DNA of 64,000 nt from Candidatus Methanosuratincola sp. (GTDB lineage Archaea > Thermoproteota > Methanomethylicia > Methanomethylicales > Methanomethylicaceae), in assembly GCA_014361455.1 (NCBI GenBank), contig JACIVP010000001.1, positions 186,001 to 250,000 on the forward strand. Reading direction: 5' to 3'. Numbering within the stretch: the stretch's first letter is position 1; the number at the start of each line of letters is the position of its first letter. This document shows positions 25,213 to 34,111 of this stretch, piece by piece. The notes below the pieces were generated by a model. That model did no database searches, was not told where the DNA came from, and saw nothing but the letters and a program-made list of their open reading frames with translations. The translations under genes were made by a program, and so were the position numbers.

Positions 25213-25240
25213 CAATCATTTTCTCTTTTTTGTCTCTAGT
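25213..25240 (+). terminator. T-rich terminator after the TRAM gene
   Basis: The sequence TCATTTTCTCTTTTTTGTCTCTAG begins about 20 bp after the TRAM stop. Runs of T like this end archaeal transcripts. No strong hairpin precedes it. Confidence 0.5.
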
Positions 25241-25600
25241 TCTATGCGTTTAGCAATAAGACCCGCCTGCTTGTAGGGCGGATGAATCAAAGCTTAATGC
25301 ATTCAGCCTTCCTTAGATTAAGGCGGTTGCCAACCAATCATCCGGGAGTTCTCCAGCATACCTTTCTTTGGAGAGAGGCTGGGATGCAACCGCTGTGCGG
25401 CACAGCCCTTGCGTGAGCTGCAACTCTTCCCTTCCGTTCCGCCGGGCTCCTGTGGAAGGCGGTTTGAGCAGCTGCAGCATAATGCGCAACCCTCAGAAGC
25501 CCCCATGAATAGCACCGCTCTGATGGCTGAACAAACGTACGTATATGTGTACAAAGGGAACTTGGAAGCCACCTAAATCATTGGAGGGTGTCACCGCCCC
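25241..25600. other. Unassigned intergenic DNA with inverted repeats
   Basis: No convincing gene is seen. The segment holds short self-complementary stretches: CCGCC...GGCGG near 25264-25282, CTGTGCGGCACAG near 25392-25406 and GAGCAGCTGCAGC near 25467-25480. This could be an uncharacterised structured RNA or decayed mobile DNA. I could not match it to SRP RNA, RNase P RNA or tRNA by eye. Confidence 0.25.
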
Positions 25601-25682
25601 ATTTCTGCTATATGCTCAATGCAAACCCTTGGGGGTCTGGGCTGCCCTGATCTAGTTTTAACTGTGTCGGCGAAGTCCCCAC

Positions 25683-25947
25683 GTGAACGGTGTGGATATA
25701 AGAAAGCCGAAAAGTATTATAAAATATTCAGGTATGATTATGAGTACGGGTCAAGTCAGCCTTGGCGTGCTGAAGGGGAATGGTCGGAAAGAAAGACAGA
25801 CAGGCTCCGGTTCAGGGGCAAATGGTAAGTCGCTGAATTTTAATCAGTCAGGACCCTTTGAGCCTGCCGAGACGAAGCCTCTGCTGGTAGAAATACCCGC
25901 AAGCCTAATCGTTGAAGCAGGAAGCCCTTCAGGGCAGGGTAGTTCAC
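25683..25947 (+). mobile_element. TnpB C-terminal remnant with right end
   Basis: The last 65 bp (25883-25947) match 2111-2175 with four differences. They encode the TnpB tail PLLVEIPASLIVEAGSP, followed by the CCCTTCAGGG hairpin and GTAGTTCAC terminus. The open frame continues about 65 codons upstream (GKSLNFNQSGPFEPAETK just before the tail) but lacks zinc-finger or RuvC motifs, so only the tail of the element survives. The pgi gene begins about 25 bp to the right. Confidence 0.6.
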
Positions 25948-25972
25948 TTCAGTATGGGAATTCTATCTCTAG

Positions 25973-26743
25973 GTGATGCATTTGCACGTGATGCACTATC
26001 CATTTGGAAAGCTTGAGGTGGACGAGGATCTGATCCTGAGTCTTAACGGCGTTGCGCTCAATGGCGAGCCCAGGCTCCTCCGGGATATTATGTCAGTGCT
26101 GAGGAACAGGGGGTTCGTCAACGACCAGAACTCTGGAATGGTGCTGTACAGGATGTACCGGTCCGTAGCCGTCGATCCCGCACACGTAGGCGCGTTCAGA
26201 ATGCACTCGGTCCGCTTCGACCTGACCGTCATGGCCTCCTGCCTGCTCGACAGGGAGCCTAACAAGACGCTCGGGCACATCCACCAAGAGGCTAAGCCAG
26301 GCCTCTCTTACCCGGAGCTGTATCAGGTCCTGCATGGACATGCCAGCTACCTCCTGCAGAGGTTCGAAGGCAGGACCGGGAGGGTGTCTGAATTCCTCGT
26401 CGTCGACGCGGGTCCAGGGGACGCAGTCCTAATACCCCCAAACTACGGGCATGTTACCGTCAATGTGGGGGGGGTGCCGCTGGTCATGGCAAATCTGGTC
26501 TCGACCCGCTTCTCCTCAAACTATGAGCCCTACATGAAGCTCAGGGGCGCAGCCTATTACCTGCTCGAAGGAGGCATCTTTGAGCCAAACCCGAATTACT
26601 CGGACCTCCCACAGCCTGCCAGGTCTGGGGAGAAGTACCCTGTCTCGAAGGACATATACACTGACTTTCTCTGCTGTCCAAAGAGCTACTCCTTCCTGAA
26701 CGATCCAACGAGGATTGGCTTCCGGTACTGCGAGAGGCGGTGA
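25973..26743 (+). CDS. pgi: Cupin-type glucose-6-phosphate isomerase
   Basis: Interconverts glucose-6-phosphate and fructose-6-phosphate; the archaeal cupin enzyme is unrelated to the classical PGI. The metal site is visible as LGHIHQEAKPGLSYPELYQVLHGHASYLLQ (HxH, Glu, then His) in the double-stranded beta-helix, and VLIPPNYGHVTVN is the second cupin motif. 256 residues is slightly longer than the usual 190-200 because of both ends. The start may be GTG 25973, ATG 25976 or ATG 25991. It leads a sugar-phosphate cluster with pgk, gap, usp and pgm. Confidence 0.88.
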   Translation: MMHLHVMHYPFGKLEVDEDLILSLNGVALNGEPRLLRDIMSVLRNRGFVNDQNSGMVLYRMYRSVAVDPAHVGAFRMHSVRFDLTVMASCLLDREPNKTLGHIHQEAKPGLSYPELYQVLHGHASYLLQRFEGRTGRVSEFLVVDAGPGDAVLIPPNYGHVTVNVGGVPLVMANLVSTRFSSNYEPYMKLRGAAYYLLEGGIFEPNPNYSDLPQPARSGEKYPVSKDIYTDFLCCPKSYSFLNDPTRIGFRYCERR

Positions 26744-26774
26744 ACCTGAGCCCGGTCATGGCTTTGGGTACCTT

Positions 26775-26818
26775 AAATCTTTTAAATGCTAGCCTATTAT
26801 TTGGATTCAGTGAGCGCT
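26775..26818 (+). promoter_or_regulatory. Promoter of the pgk operon
   Basis: CTTTTAAATGC at about 26777-26787 is a good archaeal TATA box. It lies roughly 25-35 bp before GTG 26810 and ATG 26819, the two plausible start codons of pgk, which argues against the longer frame from 26786. Confidence 0.45.
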
Positions 26819-28066
26819 ATGCGAGGACATTCCCTCCCGTTCTACACCATGGACGACTTCAATTTTGATGGAAAAAAAGTCCTTCTGAGGGTGGACATAA
26901 ACTCTCCGATCGACCCGAAGACAGGCAAGATCCTAGATGACACGCGGATAAGGAGCCACGCCCAGACTGTGAAGGAGCTGATCGGGCTCGGGGCATCAGT
27001 CGCGATCCTCGCGCACCAGGGGAGGCCTGGCGACAACGACTTCACGACGCTCAGGGATCACTCGGAACTCCTCTCGAAGCACCTTGGGATGGATGTCAAC
27101 TACATCGAGGACATCTTTGGGCCCTATGCGAGATCCCAGATCTCATCGATGAAGCCAGGGGACATACTGCTGCTTGAGAACACGAGGTTCTACTCCGAGG
27201 AGAATTTAGAGAAGGTTCCAGAGGTCCAGGCAAAGACTTTCCTCGTGAAGATCCTCAGCCCGCTCTTCTCCCTATACGTCAATGACGCCTTCGCGACCGC
27301 TCACCGTTCCCACCCGTCTTTGGTAGGTTTTCCGATGGTCATGCCGTCCGCCGGGGGCAGGCTCCTCCAGACTGAGGTTGAGATACTGAGCAGCCTCTTT
27401 GAGCCGTCATCGAAGCCCTGCATATTCGTGCTCGGCGGAGGCAAGGTCTCCGACTCGGTTCAGCTGATGGAAACCCTCCTCTCCAAGGGGCTTGCCGACA
27501 AGATCCTCCTGACTGGGCTGGTATCGCACCTGTTTCTCATCGCAAGGGGGAGCAACGTAGGAAAAGCAACCACCAAGATCATGGAGGGCAAGGGACTGTT
27601 CTCCCTCCTTCCCCGTGCCGAGTCCCTGATTAAGAAGTACGGCGAAACGATAATGACCCCAATAGACGTCGCCTTCCTCAAGGAGGGCAGGCGCGTCGAG
27701 GCTGCCCTTGATGGCATCCCTGACAATTCGCCCATCTACGACATAGGGGAATCCACAGTATCGAAATACTCTGAGCTGCTTAAGAACGCAAAGACGGTAA
27801 TAATGAGGGGGCCGGCTGGGTATATTGAGGATCCCAGGTTCACCAGGGGATCAGAGGGACTGCTCAAGGCTCTTGTGAGCAGCAGGGCAGTCTCACTTCT
27901 GGGCGGCGGGCACCTCAGGGCGATCTCGGAGAGGCTTAACATCGCAGACAAGATAGGCTATTTCAGCACCGGCGGCGGCGCCTTCATCATGTTCCTATCC
28001 GGAGAGAAGCTTCCTGCATTGGAAGTCTTAATAGCCTCCAAGCAGAAGTTTAACTCAGAACGGTGA
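26819..28066 (+). CDS. pgk: Phosphoglycerate kinase
   Basis: Reversible transfer of phosphate between 1,3-bisphosphoglycerate and ADP, in glycolysis or gluconeogenesis. Family motifs are plain: VLLRVDINSPIDPKTGKILDDTRI (substrate loop), ILAHQGRPGD, LLENTRFYSEEN, NDAFATAHRSHPSLVGFP, VLGGGKVSDS and the C-terminal nucleotide loop FSTGGGAFIMFLSG. About 415 residues from ATG 26819, normal for archaeal PGK. It is followed 12 bp later by gap, so the two consecutive pathway steps are co-transcribed. Confidence 0.95.
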   Translation: MRGHSLPFYTMDDFNFDGKKVLLRVDINSPIDPKTGKILDDTRIRSHAQTVKELIGLGASVAILAHQGRPGDNDFTTLRDHSELLSKHLGMDVNYIEDIFGPYARSQISSMKPGDILLLENTRFYSEENLEKVPEVQAKTFLVKILSPLFSLYVNDAFATAHRSHPSLVGFPMVMPSAGGRLLQTEVEILSSLFEPSSKPCIFVLGGGKVSDSVQLMETLLSKGLADKILLTGLVSHLFLIARGSNVGKATTKIMEGKGLFSLLPRAESLIKKYGETIMTPIDVAFLKEGRRVEAALDGIPDNSPIYDIGESTVSKYSELLKNAKTVIMRGPAGYIEDPRFTRGSEGLLKALVSSRAVSLLGGGHLRAISERLNIADKIGYFSTGGGAFIMFLSGEKLPALEVLIASKQKFNSER

Positions 28067-28078
28067 TTTGGGGGTATC

Positions 28079-29104
28079 ATGATGAAAGTGAGGGTAGGCA
28101 TAAACGGATACGGGACAATTGGCAAGAGGGTAGCGGACGCTGTCCTGATGCAGCGGGACATGATCCTGGCCGGGGTCACAAAGACGAAGCCGAACTTCGA
28201 GGCTAGGGTAGCCAAGCAGAAGGGGATCAGGGTCTATGCCGCATCCGCAGACAGGCTGCAGGCATTCAGCGACGCTGGCATGGAGGTCCACGGCACGCTC
28301 GAGGACCTGCTTAGGGAGGTGGACATAATCGTCGACTGCACACCGGGAAAGGTCGGGGCGACCTACAAGCCCCTCTACGAGAAGTACAAGGTCAAGGCTA
28401 TATTCCAAGGAGGGGAGAAGCACGATGTTGCCGGCTTCTCATTCAATGCAGTTTGCAACTACGACGGCGCGCTTGGCAGAGACCTGGTAAGGGTGGTCTC
28501 TTGCAACACCACTGGTCTCTGCAGATCCCTCTACGCGGTGGACAAGGCATTCGGGATCAGGAAGGCAAGGGCGGTCCTGATCAGGAGGGGGGCTGACCCA
28601 TCTGAGGACAAGAAGGGACCGATAAACAGCATCCTTCCTGACCCTGTGGGCATCCCGTCACACCATGGCCCGGACATCCAGAAGGTCCTGCCAAACATAG
28701 ACATCACCACCTCAGCCTTCGCCGTCCCGACCACGCTGATGCACATCCACTGGCTGAACCTTGATCTCCAGAAGGACGCCACCGAGTCGGAGATCGTCTC
28801 TATCCTCTCCAAGTACGCTCGGATAAAGGTGGTGCCTGCTTCCGAGGGGATCGACTCAACAGCCCAGGTTATCGAGTATGCAAGGGACCTTGGAAGGCGC
28901 AGGTACGACATGCCCGAGCTCGTTATCTTCAAGGAGTCAATCAAGTCCTTCGGCAGGGAGATCTATCTGACCCAGGCTGTCCACCAGGAGTCGATAGTCG
29001 TTCCAGAGAACATCGATGCAATAAGGGCAATGACCAACCTCTGCAACACCGCTGAGGAGTCGATGAGGATGACGGATGAGAGCCTAGGGCTGGGGGGAAC
29101 CTGA
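28079..29104 (+). CDS. gap: Archaeal type II glyceraldehyde-3-phosphate dehydrogenase (phosphorylating)
   Basis: 341 residues of the archaeal GAPDH branch, which uses NAD(P)+ and phosphate and works mainly in gluconeogenesis. The Rossmann start is VRVGINGYGTIGKRVADAV, and the catalytic cysteine is in the diagnostic SCNTTGLCRSL. DCTPGKVGATYKPLYEKYKVKAIFQGGEKHDV and VPTTLMHIHWLNL are family-specific. Two tandem ATGs can start it. It sits between pgk and the UspA gene with short spacers, as part of the sugar-phosphate operon. Confidence 0.95.
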   Translation: MMKVRVGINGYGTIGKRVADAVLMQRDMILAGVTKTKPNFEARVAKQKGIRVYAASADRLQAFSDAGMEVHGTLEDLLREVDIIVDCTPGKVGATYKPLYEKYKVKAIFQGGEKHDVAGFSFNAVCNYDGALGRDLVRVVSCNTTGLCRSLYAVDKAFGIRKARAVLIRRGADPSEDKKGPINSILPDPVGIPSHHGPDIQKVLPNIDITTSAFAVPTTLMHIHWLNLDLQKDATESEIVSILSKYARIKVVPASEGIDSTAQVIEYARDLGRRRYDMPELVIFKESIKSFGREIYLTQAVHQESIVVPENIDAIRAMTNLCNTAEESMRMTDESLGLGGT

Positions 29105-29108
29105 GGCA

Positions 29109-29531
29109 TTGTTCAAGAAGATCCTGATACCGATAGACGGGTCGCCAGCCTCCCTGAGGGCGCTCGATCTGGCGATAGAATTCTCCATGAAGGACGGGTC
29201 AAAGCTGACCCTCATCCACGTGGTCAGCCCGACGCCCGTCTGCAACAAGCCCACGATTATTGATGAGATGAAGAGCATGGGCAACTCGGTGCTCGACGCG
29301 GCTGCAGCGAAGTGCGATGCCTTTGGGATTTCCGCCAAGAAAGTCCTGAGGGTCACAGAGAGCAACCAGACCTCAACCGCCTACGAGATCTTCAGAGAGG
29401 CGGTGGACGGAAACTATGACTGCGTGATCATCGGATCCAGGGGATACTCAGGAGGGATGGGGATCCTGATGGGGAGCGTCGCTATCTCGGCAGCGCTTAG
29501 CCTGCCCTGCACCACGATAATCGTCAGGTAA
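29109..29531 (+). CDS. Universal stress protein (UspA family)
   Basis: 140 residues with the Usp fold start (KKILIPIDGSPASLRALDLAIEFS) and the ATP-binding G-x2-G-x9-GS pattern (IGSRGYSGGMGILMGSVAISA). It probably binds ATP. It starts at TTG four bases after gap and lies seven bases before the phosphohexomutase gene, so it is embedded in the sugar operon. Its role there is not evident. Confidence 0.88.
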   Translation: MFKKILIPIDGSPASLRALDLAIEFSMKDGSKLTLIHVVSPTPVCNKPTIIDEMKSMGNSVLDAAAAKCDAFGISAKKVLRVTESNQTSTAYEIFREAVDGNYDCVIIGSRGYSGGMGILMGSVAISAALSLPCTTIIVR

Positions 29532-29537
29532 CAGCCA

Positions 29538-30965
29538 ATGCTGGGTGGATGGGGTGCGGCAAGCTTGCAGGGTGGGATAGCCTTCGGCACTGATGGGTGG
29601 CGGTCCAGGCTCGACAGCGACTTCACCGTCGAGAACGTGAAGCGGGTGGCAAGCGCAATAGCGGATTACCTGCTCGAGTCTGGTCAGACTAGGAGGGGGG
29701 TTTTCATAGGGTATGACGGCAGGTCCTGCTCGAAGGAATTTGCCGAGGCATGCGCGCTGGTGCTCGCATCCAGGGGAATAGAGTCTTACCTCCCACCCGG
29801 GCCGGTACCGACTCCGGTAGCCGCCTTCTCTGCGGTCAGATACTCGCTCGCCGGTTCGATAATGATAACAGCATCGCACAACCCGCCGGAGTACAATGGC
29901 ATAAAGTTCATACCTGAGTACGGGGGCCCTGCAATGCCCGAGGTGACAGGCGGGATAGAGCGCCATATCCCTCCCGCGTCCCCCAACGTTAATGAACAAG
30001 CCGACAGGAGTCTGATCTTCGAGCTAGACCCGTTCGGGGACTACCTCAGGCACCTCTACGGGCTGGTCAATGGGGATCTCTCCGGTCTGCGTATAGTCTT
30101 GGATCCGATGCACGGGGCAACCTCCGGGTTTGCGAGCAGGATCTTCACCGATATGGGGGCGGACGTAGAGGCGGTCAGGGACGTGATCGATCCGAACTTT
30201 GGCGGGGTGATCCCAGATCCGACTCCGGAGAACCTCTCCGGACTGAGATCGAGGGTCATGGCATCTGGTTCCGACCTGGGGATCGCCTTCGACGGTGATG
30301 GGGACCGGCTCGCCGCCGTCACCAGCGACGGGACGTTCCTGGCAGTAAACCAACTCCTCCCCATTGTGTACCTCCACCTGATGGAGAGGAGATCGGTGAT
30401 CGGGGACGCGGCCAGGACGGTCGCAACAAGCCACCTGGTGGACCTGGTTGCCAGCGACCACGGGCAGAGGGCGATCGAGGTCCCAGTGGGTTTCAAGTAT
30501 ATTGGCGTGCTGCTAAGGGAGCGCGCAGTGGTGATCGGGGGGGAGGAAAGCGGCGGGATGAGCTTCTCGAACCACATACCTGAGAAGGACGGCATGGCAT
30601 CCGCAGCCCTCCTGATGGAGGCGGTCAAGTCGTCCGGGGAGGGGCTTGGAGGTCTCAACGAGAACCTGGTCTCCAGGTACGGCCGCCTCTTCTCAGGCAG
30701 GCTTGACCTGCGGGCTTCATTCGAAGGCGATATCGTCCGCCTTGTCGGAGTGGCAGTGGCATCCAGGGGCGAGATCCTGGGGAGAAAGGTAGTCGATGTG
30801 AACAAGAGGGATGGGATCAAGATCGTCCTTGAAGAAGGCTCCTGGATGCTCTTCAGGAAGTCCGGAACGGAGAACGTGGTGAGGGTCTACGCCGAGTCGA
30901 GGGATGCAGCCTTCACAAACGCCCTGCTCTCGTACGGGAAGACCATGGTGCTCGGTTTCATATGA
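29538..30965 (+). CDS. Phosphoglucomutase/phosphomannomutase family enzyme
   Basis: 475 residues of the alpha-D-phosphohexomutase family. The four conserved sites are intact: phosphoserine loop ITASHNPPEYNGIKF (Ser113), metal site AFDGDGDR, sugar-binding GGEESGG and phosphate-binding FRKSGTENVVRVY. It interconverts hexose or hexosamine 1- and 6-phosphates; glucose, mannose or glucosamine specificity cannot be read from the sequence. It closes the pgi-pgk-gap-usp cluster, linking it to nucleotide-sugar supply. Confidence 0.92.
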   Translation: MLGGWGAASLQGGIAFGTDGWRSRLDSDFTVENVKRVASAIADYLLESGQTRRGVFIGYDGRSCSKEFAEACALVLASRGIESYLPPGPVPTPVAAFSAVRYSLAGSIMITASHNPPEYNGIKFIPEYGGPAMPEVTGGIERHIPPASPNVNEQADRSLIFELDPFGDYLRHLYGLVNGDLSGLRIVLDPMHGATSGFASRIFTDMGADVEAVRDVIDPNFGGVIPDPTPENLSGLRSRVMASGSDLGIAFDGDGDRLAAVTSDGTFLAVNQLLPIVYLHLMERRSVIGDAARTVATSHLVDLVASDHGQRAIEVPVGFKYIGVLLRERAVVIGGEESGGMSFSNHIPEKDGMASAALLMEAVKSSGEGLGGLNENLVSRYGRLFSGRLDLRASFEGDIVRLVGVAVASRGEILGRKVVDVNKRDGIKIVLEEGSWMLFRKSGTENVVRVYAESRDAAFTNALLSYGKTMVLGFI

Positions 30966-30969
30966 AACG

Positions 30970-31015
30970 AAACTTTTAAAATTGCATCTTGGTTAGCACC
31001 GCTTGGTGCTCATTG
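30970..31015 (+). promoter_or_regulatory. Promoter with inverted repeat before the ABC importer
   Basis: TTTTAAAATT at about 30973-30983 is a TATA box. A perfect inverted repeat AGCACC-GCTT-GGTGCT (30995-31010) sits about where transcription should begin, just before the ATG at 31016. Its position suggests a repressor site, as expected for a metal- or cofactor-regulated importer; the regulator is not known. Confidence 0.5.
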
Positions 31016-32056
31016 ATGAAAACCTCTCTACTCTCCGTTGTAGTAATTGCGGTGATCGCCGTCGCCTCGGTCGGTATGCTGATTGCAGGGGGGTACTTGG
31101 ACGGAGGCTCCGCCGTCAATATAGTCGACATGTCGGGCAGGACCGTCCACCTGAACCACACCGTAAACAGGGTCGTGATCCTCGAATCATACTGGACCGA
31201 GATCGCCTGCGCCCTGGGCGCAGAGGACAAGATCGTCGGAATCGGTAGCTACGTCACCCCCTCGGTCTTCGTTCCAGACTCCGTCAAGAGCAAGGATGTC
31301 GTGGGCAACATCTTCTCTGGCGTGAACATAGAGACCGTCCTTGCGCTCGATCCTGACCTGGTGATAATGGACTACGGCTACGGGAAGGCAGCAGAGACCG
31401 TCCAGGCCCTCGAAGGTGCCGGGATACCCGTCATCACCTTATACGCGAAGAGCTTCGACGACATCATAAACGCCACCATGATCATTGGGCAGGCCCTCGG
31501 GGCGTCTGAAAGTGCCCAGTCTCTAGCCGGATACATGAGCAGCCTCCACTCGCAGCTACTATCGAACGCGAGCAGTATACCCACTGAGGAGAGGCCGCGC
31601 GTGCTCATCTGCAACCTCGACGTCTGGAAGGAAGGGCAGATATACGCCTACTCGAACACGAGCTGGGGGAATGTGGTCGTTGACGTTGGTGGCATCAACG
31701 TAGCCCATGAGCGCTTCGGTGGCATGCAGTGGGTGAAAGTGAACGTGGAGCAGGTGCTCCTGTGGGATCCAGACATCATTGTGATAATCGGTCGGACCCA
31801 GCCCATCCTCTCTTCGCAGATGGATTCGATGGACGACCCAATCTGGCACAGCCTCCGGGCCGTGAAGGAGGGGAGAGTATACCCGGTGCTGAGTGGGTCC
31901 TATGACCGAGAAAGCTACCTGGACTGGACCCCAAGGATGGTTGTCGGTGAGCTCCAGCTGGCATCATGCATACATCCTGCGCACTTCGCCTCCCTCAACT
32001 GGACCTCTGCCTGGGACTGGCTCATAAGCAACTACTACGGGTACCTGCAAGGCTAA
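31016..32056 (+). CDS. ABC importer substrate-binding protein (iron-siderophore/cobalamin type)
   Basis: About 346 residues. An N-terminal hydrophobic segment (LLSVVVIAVIAVASVGMLIAGGY) anchors or exports it; no lipobox cysteine is visible. The mature part is the two-lobed BtuF/FepB-type fold: VNRVVILESYWTEIACALGAEDKIVGIG, LALDPDLVIMDYGYG, a long linking helix, and VLLWDPDIIVIIG. The next genes encode the matching FecCD permease and ATPase. Substrate (Fe-chelate, cobalamin, haem or similar) cannot be decided. Confidence 0.88.
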   Translation: MKTSLLSVVVIAVIAVASVGMLIAGGYLDGGSAVNIVDMSGRTVHLNHTVNRVVILESYWTEIACALGAEDKIVGIGSYVTPSVFVPDSVKSKDVVGNIFSGVNIETVLALDPDLVIMDYGYGKAAETVQALEGAGIPVITLYAKSFDDIINATMIIGQALGASESAQSLAGYMSSLHSQLLSNASSIPTEERPRVLICNLDVWKEGQIYAYSNTSWGNVVVDVGGINVAHERFGGMQWVKVNVEQVLLWDPDIIVIIGRTQPILSSQMDSMDDPIWHSLRAVKEGRVYPVLSGSYDRESYLDWTPRMVVGELQLASCIHPAHFASLNWTSAWDWLISNYYGYLQG

Positions 32057-32091
32057 GCCCCTCCCCTCCCTTTTTTAATCCGGTGGTTCCC

Positions 32092-33111
32092 ATGCCAAAA
32101 AGAAAGCTCCTCCTCTCCCTACTCATTCTGCTGCCTTTCCCGATACTCATAGCTTCTCTCTTCATTGGTACGTACCCCATCGATCCATTAACTGTCTTGA
32201 GCATGATCGCCAAGCGCATTTCTGACCCCTACGGCGCTTCTCCCTGGCCAGAAGTCTACGATACTATCGTCTTCAACGTCCGGCTCCCAAGGGTTCTCCT
32301 CGCACTCGTCGGGGGGCTAGCACTTTCGGTATCGGGGGCATCTCTCCAGGGGGTCTTCAGGAACCCTCTCGTCGACTCGTACATACTGGGCGTTTCAGCT
32401 GGCGCCGGGCTGGGGGCTGCCCTCGGGATAGCCTATCTTTCCGACGTGCCAGGCTCGGTCCAAGCCCTCTCGTTCACGATGGGTTTCATAGCATTCTTCA
32501 CGACCTACACCGTGGCGAAGAGCAAGGGGGAGACCCCTACAATATCCCTTGTCCTAGCAGGGGTGATCGTGACCGCACTCTTCTCGGCGCTCCTCTCGAT
32601 AATAAAGTTCTTCACTGAGGCTGAGAAGCTCGCCGGGGTTGTCTACTGGATGATGGGCAGCCTCGCCGTGACCGGATGGGGGCCGCTCAGCCAGGCTGCC
32701 CCCTTGGTGCTTCTTGGGTTCGCGGTGATCTTCCTGATGCGCTGGAGGATAAATGTCCTCTCGCTCGGCGACGAGGAGGCGAAGGCACTGGGGGTCAATG
32801 TGGAGAGGGACAGGTTCATCGTCCTGCTTGCCTCGACGTTGATGGTCTCCGCGTTCGTCTCGGTCGCCGGCATAATCGGTTGGATAGGCCTCGTCGTCCC
32901 CCACACCGTCAGGATGCTGCTGGCGACTCCAGACAATAGGGTGGTCATTCCTGTGTCGGCAAGCCTCGGGGCGGTCTTCCTGATGGTTGCGGACGACCTT
33001 GCCCGGTCCGTAGTTTCTTTCGAGCTCCCGGTGGGAGTGATCACGACCTTGGTCGGCGCCCCCTTCTTCCTCTACCTGCTCAAGATGAGGGGAGGATCCG
33101 CATGGAAGTAG
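32092..33111 (+). CDS. ABC importer permease, FecCD family
   Basis: 339 residues with about ten TM helices, the FecCD/BtuC layout. Family segments include RLPRVLLALVGGLALSVSGASLQGVFRNPLVDSYILGVSAGAGLGAA and WIGLVVPHTVRMLLATPDNR near the C-terminus, which contacts the ATPase. The ATG at 32092 follows a pyrimidine-rich spacer; upstream in-frame codons belong to the binding-protein gene region. The last 10 bp overlap the ATPase gene. Confidence 0.93.
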   Translation: MPKRKLLLSLLILLPFPILIASLFIGTYPIDPLTVLSMIAKRISDPYGASPWPEVYDTIVFNVRLPRVLLALVGGLALSVSGASLQGVFRNPLVDSYILGVSAGAGLGAALGIAYLSDVPGSVQALSFTMGFIAFFTTYTVAKSKGETPTISLVLAGVIVTALFSALLSIIKFFTEAEKLAGVVYWMMGSLAVTGWGPLSQAAPLVLLGFAVIFLMRWRINVLSLGDEEAKALGVNVERDRFIVLLASTLMVSAFVSVAGIIGWIGLVVPHTVRMLLATPDNRVVIPVSASLGAVFLMVADDLARSVVSFELPVGVITTLVGAPFFLYLLKMRGGSAWK

Positions 33112-33869
33112 TCCGCATCTCTAGGCTTGAATTCTCCTACGGGGAGTTGTTCTCGGTCAGGGCAGACTCGCTCGCCGTCGAGGAGGGCGAGGTCCTCACG
33201 CTCCTCGGGCCGAACGGGTCTGGCAAGACCACCCTGCTGAAGTGCATCAACGCCCTCCTGAAAGCCTCAGGGGCGATATCCATCTGCGGCAGGGACATCC
33301 GTAGCTACACCAGGAACGAGCTCTCTAGGGCGATCGGCTATGTCCCACAGGCGCACGCCCCCTCCTTCCCTTTCACCGTTTTCGACGTGGTCCTGATGGG
33401 GAGGGTCTCGTACCTCAACATCTTCCAACAGCCCTCGAAGGCGGACTATATGAAAGCAGAGGAGGCGCTCTCGACGGTCGGGATATCTTCGATGCGCGAC
33501 CGGGTATACACAAACATCAGCGGGGGCGAGCGGCAGCTCGTGCTGATAGCGAGGGCGATAGCCCAGGAGCCCAGGCTCCTCCTCCTCGACGAGCCGACCG
33601 CGCATCTCGACTTCAGGAACCAGATCACCACGCTGGAGACTGTGAAGCGGCTCTCGAGGGAGCGGAGGATCGGCGTAGTGATGAGCCTCCACGATCCGAA
33701 CCACGCGCTCCTCTACTCTGATCAGATCGCCTTGATGAAGGGAGGCAAGATACTCCACAAGGGGCCTCCAGGGGAAGTCGTGAACGAGGAGACGATCGAG
33801 GAGGTCTACGGGCTACCCGTAGAGATGATCGGTCATTCAGGCAGGAAGTTCATCCTCCCTAAGGTCTGA
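33102..33869 (+). CDS. ABC importer ATPase, FecE/BtuD type
   Basis: 255 residues: Walker A LLGPNGSGKTTLLKC, Q-loop GYVPQAHAPSFPFTVFDVVLMGR, signature NISGGERQLVLIARAIA, Walker B LLLLDEPTAHLD and switch His in SLHDPNHAL. It energises the permease encoded directly upstream. The YVPQ and FxVxDVVxMGR pattern is the iron/cobalamin subgroup. Last gene of the three-gene operon. Confidence 0.95.
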   Translation: MEVVRISRLEFSYGELFSVRADSLAVEEGEVLTLLGPNGSGKTTLLKCINALLKASGAISICGRDIRSYTRNELSRAIGYVPQAHAPSFPFTVFDVVLMGRVSYLNIFQQPSKADYMKAEEALSTVGISSMRDRVYTNISGGERQLVLIARAIAQEPRLLLLDEPTAHLDFRNQITTLETVKRLSRERRIGVVMSLHDPNHALLYSDQIALMKGGKILHKGPPGEVVNEETIEEVYGLPVEMIGHSGRKFILPKV

Positions 33870-33888
33870 GCAGCTGAATTCTTGCAAA

Positions 33889-33992
33889 TCCTTTCTTTTC
33901 TCCTCACCCACCCTCCTTCTCTCTCTCTTTCTCCCTCTTTCTCTTCCTCCCCCTCCCCTCTTTTTCTCCTTCCTTCTCCCATCCTTCTCAAT
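33889..33992 (+). terminator. 100-bp polypyrimidine tract after the ABC operon
   Basis: About 100 bp almost exclusively of C and T (CCTTCTCTCTCTCTTTCTCCCTC and similar). It is the longest such tract in the window and lies just after the importer operon on its coding strand. It probably acts in termination or RNA 3'-end formation. The rest of the spacer to 34111 is AT-rich and probably holds the promoter of the next pair. Confidence 0.45.
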
Positions 33993-34111
33993 ACCCTTCT
34001 CAATTCCGAATGTAAGTCTAAGGCTGTTCTTGCAAATTCGATATTTTGAATATTCTATGATATCCAAAAAAAGATAAGCCACCAGAAGATAAAATCAATT
34101 ACGTTCTCTGT

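Noticed and set aside
31003-31248. Zinc-finger-like small ORF overlapping the binding-protein gene (CSNCGDR)
   Set aside because: It is a frame shadow of the binding-protein gene, whose signal peptide and fold are clear.
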